Below are positions 17,749-23,808 of a DNA stretch of 64,000 bases, piece after piece. The stretch lies in the NCBI GenBank assembly GCA_030729785.1, contig JANQWS010000011.1:53703-117702 (forward strand), given 5' to 3'. Positions within the stretch are counted from its first letter, which is position 1. Every line of letters starts with the position of its first letter. Made by a program: the position numbers and the translations under genes. The stretch is from Algoriphagus sp. Its GTDB lineage: Bacteria > Bacteroidota > Bacteroidia > Cytophagales > Cyclobacteriaceae. The notes below the pieces were generated by a model that was not told the origin of the DNA, ran no database searches, and was given only the letters and a program-made list of their open reading frames with translations.

Positions 17749-19190
17749 ACTTTTTTTCGCAAGAGGTAAAGTCCAGTAAACATCAGGGCTCCATTTAAAA
17801 CAAGTGCTTCAAAACCGAAGGTATAGCCCCAAAGCCATTCTTGGGAATTGGAGGCAATCAAAAAGGTCAGGGAGGGGGCAAGTATAGCCAAGCTAGGAAC
17901 CCATACATCCTTCACTTGATAGTTGGTAAACAAACCAAACCCAAATAGTCCCAAAAGAGGACCATAGGTATAGCCCGCCAAAATAAAAACGGAATTGATT
18001 ACACTTTGGTCATTCAGCCAATAAAATGCCAAAATCAAAACGTAAAGAAAAGCAGTAAATCCAATATGAACCTGCTTTCGAATTGCAACTCGCTTCTCTA
18101 CGGGATAGTTACGGTCTATTTGTAAAAAGTCATAACAAAAAGAAGTGGTAAGTGCGGTCAGGGTAGAATCTACACTTGAATAGGCAGCAGCAATAATTCC
18201 AAGTACAAAAATAATTCCGGCAACTGGAGAAAAATAGGTGGATGCTAGTAAGGGAAATAAGCTATCTGATCGCTCTGGGATAGGAATGCCCTTGGTTTCG
18301 GCGTAGAGATAAAGCATTACTCCTAGCGATAGAAATAATAGGTTGACCACCACAAGGATCCCTGTAAACCAAAACATGTTTTTTTGGGCATCCCCAAGGG
18401 TTCTACAAGTTAGATTTTTTTGCATCATGTCTTGGTCCAAACCAGTCATGACTATGGTAATGAATGCACCAGAAATAAATTGCTTAAAAAAGTTGGTTCC
18501 TGCTTTCCAGTCCCAATTGAAGAGGGTGGATCGTTGATCCTTTACTAGAGTATTGACATAGTCTCCCAAGCTAGAAATTTCCAATTCTTTCCCGATCAAT
18601 ACTAAAGTCACTAGGACGGCAGTTAGCATGAAGGCAGTTTGTAACGTATCAGTCCAGACCACTGTTTTTATTCCACCACGAAAGGTATATAGCCAGATAA
18701 GTGCTACGGTAAGCAAGACGGATACCCAGAAAGGAATGCCAAGAGCATCAAAAAGTATCAGTTGAAGTACACTTGCAACCAAATACAGCCGAAGCGAGGA
18801 TCCCAAGGACCTAGATAGAATAAAAAAAAATGCCCCCGTTTTGTAGGACCAAAATCCAAATCGATTTTCCAAAAAAGTATAGATGGAAACTAAATTTAAG
18901 CGATAATAAAGTGGAAGCAATACTTTGGCAATGGTCAAGTATCCGAGTGTATATCCCAAAACAACTTGGAAGTAATAGAAGTTAGAATTACCAACCTCCC
19001 CTGGAACTGAAATAAACGTAACACCTGAAAGCGAGGCTCCAATCATTCCAAAGGAAACCAAGAACCAATGGGAATTACGATCCCCAGTAAAAAAAGTGTC
19101 TCCAGTTAACTTGCGAGAGGTGAGCCAAGAAATAAAAAAAAGTAAGCCAAAATAAATTGAGATTACCGTAAAAACGAGTTGCGGATTCAT
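17745..19190 (-). CDS. Sodium:solute symporter (SSS) family protein
   Basis: A 481-residue polytopic inner-membrane protein with about 13 hydrophobic segments. Motifs typical of SSS transporters are visible: GMIGASLSGVTFISVPGEV near the N-terminus (TM2 region), FRGGIKTVVWTDTLQ in the middle, and GIIAAAYSSVDSTLTALTTSF in the sodium-site helix (Ser/Ser pair). It should couple sodium entry to uptake of an organic solute such as a sugar, amino acid or sialic acid; the substrate is unknown. It is a single gene, convergent with the ATL gene. Confidence 0.92.
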   Translation of the reverse strand: MNPQLVFTVISIYFGLLFFISWLTSRKLTGDTFFTGDRNSHWFLVSFGMIGASLSGVTFISVPGEVGNSNFYYFQVVLGYTLGYLTIAKVLLPLYYRLNLVSIYTFLENRFGFWSYKTGAFFFILSRSLGSSLRLYLVASVLQLILFDALGIPFWVSVLLTVALIWLYTFRGGIKTVVWTDTLQTAFMLTAVLVTLVLIGKELEISSLGDYVNTLVKDQRSTLFNWDWKAGTNFFKQFISGAFITIVMTGLDQDMMQKNLTCRTLGDAQKNMFWFTGILVVVNLLFLSLGVMLYLYAETKGIPIPERSDSLFPLLASTYFSPVAGIIFVLGIIAAAYSSVDSTLTALTTSFCYDFLQIDRNYPVEKRVAIRKQVHIGFTAFLYVLILAFYWLNDQSVINSVFILAGYTYGPLLGLFGFGLFTNYQVKDVWVPSLAILAPSLTFLIASNSQEWLWGYTFGFEALVLNGALMFTGLYLLRKKV

Positions 19191-19230
19191 ATTGTAGGCG
19201 TCTGTTGCTCGCTAAGTTGTCCATTATTCT

Positions 19231-19238
19231 TAATTTTG
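19231..19238 (+). promoter_or_regulatory. Candidate -7 element directly before clpS
   Basis: TAATTTTG fits TAnnTTTG and ends only 4 bp before the clpS ATG (19243). The nearest TTG upstream (19205-19207) is about 23 bp away, 4 bp more than the usual spacing. If real, the clpS transcript would have almost no leader. Confidence 0.4.
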
Positions 19239-19242
19239 CAAA

Positions 19243-19536
19243 ATGAATTACTTCAGCATACCTCTTCCCCATGTAGAAGAAATCGAAGTTCTCCTGGAGG
19301 AACTCGTCGATCAGGAGGCATTAGACCTGGTTGTTTTCAATGACGATGTAAACACCTTTGAACACGTCACTCAGGTACTGATGAAAGTCTGTGAACACAC
19401 CCACGAACAAGCGGAGCAGTGTACATTAATTATACATTACAAGGGGAAATGTGCGGTTAAAAAAGGAACAAGATCTGAGCTCAAGCCGCTTTGTGAAGCA
19501 ATTTTGGACGAAGGAATACAGGCAGCAATTCTTTAA
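19243..19536 (+). CDS. clpS: ATP-dependent Clp protease adaptor ClpS
   Basis: A 97-residue protein of normal ClpS size. The N-degron-binding core is clear: LVVFNDDVNTFEHVTQVLMKVCEHTHEQAEQ, with the NDD and the following Thr/Phe and the His of the HTHEQA helix. ClpS delivers N-end-rule substrates to ClpAP/ClpC. An acidic N-terminal extension (about 25 residues) precedes the core. It is followed after 9 bp by recR, so the two are probably cotranscribed. Confidence 0.94.
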   Translation: MNYFSIPLPHVEEIEVLLEELVDQEALDLVVFNDDVNTFEHVTQVLMKVCEHTHEQAEQCTLIIHYKGKCAVKKGTRSELKPLCEAILDEGIQAAIL

Positions 19537-19545
19537 ATTAATCAC

Positions 19546-20154
19546 GTGAACTTCCCTTCAAAATTGATCGAAGACGCAGTAACCGAGATCTCCAGGCTTC
19601 CTGGTATTGGTAAAAAAACTGCACTTCGCCTAGCCTTACATTTACTCAAACAGCATGAAGCCCACACGGAAGCATTAGCTTTGGCTTTGACACGAATGAG
19701 AGCAGAGGTATCTTATTGCAAAGTATGTCATGCTCTTGCTGATGAGGAGCTTTGTTCGACCTGCCAAAACCCCAAACGAGACCGGTCAATGGTTTGCGTG
19801 GTGGAGGACATTGGGGATGTGTTGGCTATTGAAAATACCAACCAGTATCAAGGGATTTACCATGTGTTGGGAGGAGTCATTTCTCCTATGCAAGGCATTG
19901 GCCCTGAGGAATTGAATTGTGAAGGTTTGGTGGAACGAGTACAGCTAGGGGAAATCAAAGAAGTGATTCTGGCACTATCTGCAACCATGGAGGGGGATAC
20001 TACTTCCTTTTATTTGGGGAAAATTTTGGCTCCTTTGGGGGTAAAAATGACGAGCATTGCCCGAGGCATCCCTGTAGGAGGTGAACTTGAGTTTACGGAC
20101 GAGGTGACTTTAGGAAGAAGTATTTTAACTCGAATAAATTATTCACAGGAGTAA
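19546..20154 (+). CDS. recR: Recombination protein RecR
   Basis: A 202-residue protein starting at GTG 19546. It has a helix-hairpin-helix (RLPGIGKKTALRLALHLL, 17-34), a four-Cys zinc finger (C58, C61, C70, C73) and a TOPRIM domain beginning VCVVEDIGDVLAIE. RecR works with RecF/RecO to load RecA at gaps. It lies 9 bp after clpS. Confidence 0.97.
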   Translation: MNFPSKLIEDAVTEISRLPGIGKKTALRLALHLLKQHEAHTEALALALTRMRAEVSYCKVCHALADEELCSTCQNPKRDRSMVCVVEDIGDVLAIENTNQYQGIYHVLGGVISPMQGIGPEELNCEGLVERVQLGEIKEVILALSATMEGDTTSFYLGKILAPLGVKMTSIARGIPVGGELEFTDEVTLGRSILTRINYSQE

Positions 20155-20162
20155 AGAAATCC

Positions 20163-20193
20163 TTTGGATGGAAACTTGGAGAATCTATATTTG
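20163..20193 (+). promoter_or_regulatory. Promoter of tRNA-Ala (TTTG-N19-TATATTTG)
   Basis: TTTG at 20163-20166 and TATATTTG at 20186-20193 are separated by exactly 19 bp, matching the Bacteroidota sigma-ABfr consensus in both elements and in spacing. The tRNA begins 12 bp after the -7 element. Confidence 0.88.
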
Positions 20194-20204
20194 CAAACTC
20201 TTTC

Positions 20205-20278
20205 GGGGGATTAGCTCAGTTGGCTAGAGCACTACACTGGCAGTGTAGGGGTCATCGGTTCGAATCCGTTATCCTCCA
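20205..20278 (+). tRNA. tRNA-Ala (anticodon GGC)
   Basis: A 74-nt cloverleaf. The acceptor stem is GGGGGAT/ATCCTCC with one G-T pair; U8, A9 and A14 are present; D stem GCTC/GAGC; anticodon stem CTACA/TGTAG with loop CTGGCAG (anticodon GGC); T arm ATCGG-TTCGAAT-CCGTT; discriminator A. Only CA follows, so the CCA end is not encoded. A consensus promoter precedes it and a terminator follows. Confidence 0.95.
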
Positions 20279-20280
20279 CA

Positions 20281-20312
20281 GGGTTGTCTTAATCAGACAG
20301 CCCTTTTTTTTC
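20281..20312 (+). terminator. Terminator after tRNA-Ala
   Basis: A hairpin GGGTTGTCT (20281-20289) / AGACAGCCC (20295-20303) with a 5-nt loop, followed by a T run. Confidence 0.88.
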
Positions 20313-20346
20313 TTGTAAAGTTATCCTTGTGGATTTCTAGATAACT

Positions 20347-20421
20347 GGGGAATTAGCTCTGTTGGCTAGAGCGTCCCGCAAGCTTGCGGGAAGGTCATCG
20401 GTTCGAATCCGTTATCCTCCA
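20347..20421 (+). pseudogene. Degenerate tRNA-Ala-like copy with a palindromic anticodon arm
   Basis: A 75-nt second copy of the preceding tRNA. The last 29 nt plus five flanking bases (20393-20426) are identical to 20250-20283. The 5' half has changes that should stop normal function: an A5-C68 mismatch, universal A14 changed to T, and an anticodon arm replaced by the perfect 18-nt palindrome TCCCGCAAGCTTGCGGGA (20374-20391). That gives an 8-nt loop with no U33 and no readable anticodon. The acceptor 3' strand and T arm are untouched. No consensus promoter precedes it. A terminator hairpin and a GIY-YIG gene follow. It may be a tRNA pseudogene or a tRNA-like recognition element. Confidence 0.8.
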
Positions 20422-20423
20422 CA

Positions 20424-20454
20424 GGGCACCGAAGCATTGCGGGGCCCTTTTTTT
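20424..20454 (+). terminator. Terminator-like hairpin between tRNA-like copy and GIY-YIG gene
   Basis: Stem GGGC-A-CCG (20424-20431) pairs with CGG-G-GCCC (20440-20447) with one A-G mismatch and an 8-nt loop, followed by seven T. It starts 2 bp after the tRNA-like copy and ends 19 bp before the GIY-YIG start codon. Confidence 0.75.
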
Positions 20455-20472
20455 ATCCAAATTTTTTCAACT

Positions 20473-20724
20473 ATGTACTACATCTATGTCCTTTTTAGCC
20501 AAAAGACCAACCGCTATTACATTGGTTCTACCGATGACTTGCAAGGCAGACTCAAACACCATAATGCCGGATCTACCCCCTCCACCAAAACTGGAGCACC
20601 AGTTTGGGAGATCCGCTATACCGAAACAGTCCCTGATAGAGCTGCTGCGTTGAAGCGCGAACTCGAAATCAAAAAGAGAAAAAGCAGAAGCCACTTCGAG
20701 TGGTTAATACAAAAAGGAAATTAG
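20473..20724 (+). CDS. Small GIY-YIG (URI-type) nuclease-domain protein
   Basis: An 83-residue protein consisting of one GIY-YIG domain: YYIYVLFSQ (the GIY strand in YIY form), YYIGSTDDLQGRLKHHN (YIG strand, with the catalytic Arg in GRLKHHN) and a Glu in the later ALKRELEIKK helix. ATG 20473 was chosen; the frame stays open further upstream through the tRNA-like copy, but those residues are just translated tRNA sequence. Single-domain proteins of this type occur in many Bacteroidota; their targets are unknown. The position directly after a damaged tRNA copy suggests a linked cassette (inference). Cytoplasmic. Confidence 0.88.
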   Translation: MYYIYVLFSQKTNRYYIGSTDDLQGRLKHHNAGSTPSTKTGAPVWEIRYTETVPDRAAALKRELEIKKRKSRSHFEWLIQKGN

Positions 20725-20878
20725 CTTTGGCAGCTAATCCTCCCACGCCACATTTCCATATAAAAATCAAATAAGACTTGACTCCTATCCAATTGGCCAT
20801 TATCTTTTCCTTACGTTTAACAGGTTTATGTCTTGTTAAAAAAATGAAGCAGAACTCAAGGGGAGCAATCAATTAATC

Positions 20879-22249
20879 ATGCTAAAAAGAATTCTAATTT
20901 TCCTTCTCGGCATTCTGTTTAGCTTGACAGTACATGCTAAAGATCCGGAATTTTACCGATTACGAATTGCAGGAAATAGGTGGGAGATTGTAAATAGAGA
21001 ATCCTTTTTTGAAGGAAGAGTAACACGGTCAATATTTAATCAATTAGATAGTATTTACAAAGATAATCCACTGAGTTATGAATTAATTTATTCACCAAAA
21101 CCTCAATCTTTAAAAGTCTATGCTCATTGCTCCTTTGATTTTTATTCCATTCGGGATAACCAAATCATTAAAGACTATAAATATGCTAATAGAGGATACA
21201 CTTGTGGGTCTTTACTTTTTGAAAGAAATAATAAATACCATACTTTAGGTGGATTAGGACTTTGGAACTCGCACTCTGATTTAATGCAGTTTGACAGTTT
21301 AAAAGGTTCATGGGAATTTCAATTTATTCAAAATCAACCTTTAGATTATTTCCCGTTGGGAATGTATCAAAATTCAAAAGGGATAATTGCACTTTTTGGG
21401 AACTACAAAAATCCGAGAATACCCAAAATAGAAAAAGAGAATGCAGGATACTTTGTTGATCTTGAAAAAAAAGCTTGGGTACCGCTTAAAATAGAAGTAG
21501 ACGAATTTGAAATTTCAGATTTGATTGAACCCAACCTAAGCTATTTTTATGAAACCCAAGACTATAGTTTTTTTGTTTCAAGAACAGAAAAAGCAGCTTT
21601 TGGATGGATCGTTTGGATCCTTTTTGAAAAAGAAACTGGGAAGATTTATTTGTTTGAGGGCACTAAAGATGACCACATTTTTATTTCTCCAATCCACGAA
21701 TTTATTGGCAACAAAATAAACTATATTAAATATTTAAATGGAGATTACGTTGATGGAGAAGAAGTGCAGATTGACTTGGATGAGGTTAAAAAAAATTCAA
21801 GGGAAATTGGAAAGATTGTACTGCTCGAGCCGACCACTCCAACAAAAAAATCAAGTACATCCTCCTTCCTCCCTTGGCTAGGACTAGTACTACTTCCACT
21901 TGGGTTTTGGGCTGGGATTCAACTTCAAAAAAGAACACAGAAAAAAGTAAATCTCTCCCTAGAAAATGACCCTCCTCAAGAAAATGTTCAGGAGGAAAAA
22001 GAAGAGGAAATCTTGGATCACTTACTTGCTCACAATGGAGAAAAGCTAAGCACAGAGGCCTTCGACCAACTTCTTGGAATTCATGAAATCAGTAACTTTG
22101 ACTCCAAAAGAATCAAACGTTCACGGTTGATCAAATCGCTAAATAAACAATACGAGGAAAAAAATGGGTTTCCGCTGATAACACGAATAAAAAATCCAGA
22201 TGACAAACGATTTGTCTTTTACAAGATTACCTTTAAAAATGAAAGCTAA
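20879..22249 (+). CDS. Unknown exported/membrane protein with C-terminal winged-helix-like tail
   Basis: A 456-residue protein that I do not recognise by family. It has a signal peptide (residues 1-20, ending VHA), a roughly 300-residue periplasmic part rich in aromatic and charged residues, and one membrane helix (about 328-347, LPWLGLVLLPLGFWAGIQL). An acidic linker follows, then an 80-residue cytoplasmic tail reading STEAFDQLLGIHE, KRIKRSRLIKSLN and ITRIKNPDDKRFVFYKI. This tail has the helix-helix-hairpin rhythm of a winged helix (inference). The gene is visibly richer in A/T and in Lys/Asn/Ile codons than its neighbours, which fits recent acquisition next to the tRNA locus. Confidence 0.7.
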   Translation: MLKRILIFLLGILFSLTVHAKDPEFYRLRIAGNRWEIVNRESFFEGRVTRSIFNQLDSIYKDNPLSYELIYSPKPQSLKVYAHCSFDFYSIRDNQIIKDYKYANRGYTCGSLLFERNNKYHTLGGLGLWNSHSDLMQFDSLKGSWEFQFIQNQPLDYFPLGMYQNSKGIIALFGNYKNPRIPKIEKENAGYFVDLEKKAWVPLKIEVDEFEISDLIEPNLSYFYETQDYSFFVSRTEKAAFGWIVWILFEKETGKIYLFEGTKDDHIFISPIHEFIGNKINYIKYLNGDYVDGEEVQIDLDEVKKNSREIGKIVLLEPTTPTKKSSTSSFLPWLGLVLLPLGFWAGIQLQKRTQKKVNLSLENDPPQENVQEEKEEEILDHLLAHNGEKLSTEAFDQLLGIHEISNFDSKRIKRSRLIKSLNKQYEEKNGFPLITRIKNPDDKRFVFYKITFKNES

Positions 22250-22344
22250 GGTGCCGTATCCATTTGGATAAAGTAGCCCCTAATGCCCCCCATTCCCTAA
22301 GCAAGCCCCACTATTACTTCTTCCGAATGGATATCCATAGGTCT

Positions 22345-22767
22345 ATGAAAAAACAAATTTGGGCTCTATTTCTAATTTTATCGGTATCAAGCTGCGCCTG
22401 TGCCCCAGAAGAATTAGCACAATTCGCATTCAGCAGCATGGAAAATTTAATCGGTAAAGGATTTGTCCCTTCTGAAGAACTGAAAGCCCTGGGAAAATTT
22501 CAAACTACTAGCATTAACCTCTCCAATTCCTCCCAAGATGGACTTGAAGAAGCCACTATTTTTTTACGGCTAGAAAATGGAGACCCAAAAATCCTGGCAG
22601 AGCAGCGGGACCTATTGGCACGGAATTGTGCCAAACTCTACCTTAGAGACTTTGAAAAAGCTGCAGATTACAGCAAAATCACCATCCAATTTGTGCAAAC
22701 AGACCCTTATAACCCAGAAAATGTCTCAATGGAAGAATATACTTTCAACACCCAAGATTTTGAGTAG
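22345..22767 (+). CDS. Small lipoprotein of unknown function
   Basis: A 140-residue protein. ATG 22345 gives a good lipoprotein signal MKKQIWALFLILSVSSC with lipobox VSSC; the frame extends upstream but without signal features. The mature part contains a LRLENGDPKILAEQRDLLARNCAKLYLRDFE segment and a C-terminal strand pair (KITIQFVQTDP, EEYTFNTQDFE). No known domain was recognised. It lies between the unknown membrane protein and the HAD phosphatase on the same strand. Confidence 0.68.
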   Translation: MKKQIWALFLILSVSSCACAPEELAQFAFSSMENLIGKGFVPSEELKALGKFQTTSINLSNSSQDGLEEATIFLRLENGDPKILAEQRDLLARNCAKLYLRDFEKAADYSKITIQFVQTDPYNPENVSMEEYTFNTQDFE

Positions 22768-22836
22768 CCAACAAACGTGTTTATCTAGACTTCTAATCCA
22801 CCACAAATTGTGGCTGGCAACCAGTTAATTTTTCCC

Positions 22837-23658
22837 ATGAATTTTAAAGCCATCTGCACAGATATTGACGGCACCCTCCTCAACTCAGAGCGCTCGCTTT
22901 CTCCCAACCTCATTTCTATTGTCTCCTCCATTTCTAAAGAAATCCCATTTTTTCTAGCAAGTGCTCGAATGCCTGCTGCTATGCGGCACCTGCTTCAAGA
23001 CTTGAATCGTCCCAATGAACCCCTCATTGCCTACAACGGGGCATTGGTTTTAGATGGACATGGGAAAGTACTTGAATCCATTGCCATTCCAATCCCTGTA
23101 GTTGAACAGGTAGTCCTTCTGGCAAATTCACTCCAACTGCATACAAGCTTACTTTATGGAGAGGAATGGCATACCAGAAATGAAGATTATTTTGCAATTC
23201 GGGAAATTAAAAATACAAAAGTAGTCCCCTCCTGGACAGACCCTTTACTTGTGATTGAACGATGGAAGTCTAATCGGCATGGCGCACACAAGGCGATGTG
23301 TATGGGAGACTCACCAAAAATAGACCTTCTCTACCGAACATTAAATGAAAATCTAGGGGGCCAACTGCACCTCTACCGGTCAAAAGACACCTACCTAGAA
23401 ATTGCCCCGAAACCTATCTCCAAGGCAACTGGGCTGAAAAAAATTTTGGAAGTGAACTATCCAGGTATCGGTATGCACGAAGTAGTTGCCTTTGGCGATG
23501 GCTACAACGACATCGAACTACTTCAACAAGCAGGGTGGGGCGTGGCTGTAGAAAATGCCTTCACAGAAGTAAAAGCAGTGGCCAATGAGGTTACCAAGCA
23601 CCACAAAGAGGACGGAGTGGCGAGCACCTTGACCCGCATTTTCCTAGACAAGAAATAA
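22837..23658 (+). CDS. Cof-type HAD-IIB family phosphatase
   Basis: A 273-residue protein. ATG 22837 puts motif I at the N-terminus: CTDIDGTLLNSE, with the nucleophile and acid/base Asp. Motif II SAR is in FFLASARMP, motif III Lys is near PISKATGLKKIL, and motif IV is FGDGYNDIELLQQAG. The large cap between them (about residues 85-190) is type C2B, as in Cof/YidA sugar-phosphate and FMN phosphatases. The substrate is not predictable. Cytoplasmic. Confidence 0.93.
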   Translation: MNFKAICTDIDGTLLNSERSLSPNLISIVSSISKEIPFFLASARMPAAMRHLLQDLNRPNEPLIAYNGALVLDGHGKVLESIAIPIPVVEQVVLLANSLQLHTSLLYGEEWHTRNEDYFAIREIKNTKVVPSWTDPLLVIERWKSNRHGAHKAMCMGDSPKIDLLYRTLNENLGGQLHLYRSKDTYLEIAPKPISKATGLKKILEVNYPGIGMHEVVAFGDGYNDIELLQQAGWGVAVENAFTEVKAVANEVTKHHKEDGVASTLTRIFLDKK

Positions 23659-23768
23659 GTATCAAGTTGCTGGTATCAAGTAGCTAGTATCAAGTAGCAA
23701 GACTAGAAAAGAATTCTAGTCCAAACACAAATCCCTACTTTGTACATGGTACTTGGTACTTTGTACAA
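23659..23768. repeat. Intergenic word repeats: TATCAAGTAGC tandem copies and GTAC-rich arm (class A)
   Basis: Directly after the HAD stop come three imperfect copies of GTATCAAGTAGCTA (23659-23702). They are followed at 23736-23766 by a 31-nt GTAC-rich arm (TACTTTGTAC, then two GGTAC words, then TTTGTAC). This arm matches 50933-50963 at 28 of 31 positions. The same words recur in part at 29592-29633. No gene is supported in this gap. Confidence 0.7.
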
Positions 23769-23808
23769 TGAAGAGCTTTATCCCCACAGAAAAATTGTCG
23801 CAATCCCT

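Noticed and set aside
20250..20426. The 34-bp tRNA repeat as att sites of a current genomic island
   Set aside because: Only 109 bp lie between the copies and no integrase is visible; kept as a finding of uncertain meaning rather than as an island.
20362..20472. Upstream extension of the GIY-YIG frame giving 37 more residues
   Set aside because: These residues are a translation of the tRNA-like copy and the terminator hairpin; the domain starts at ATG 20473.
23659..23768. Possible CRISPR array
   Set aside because: Units are only about 14 bp, contiguous without spacers, and no cas genes are nearby.
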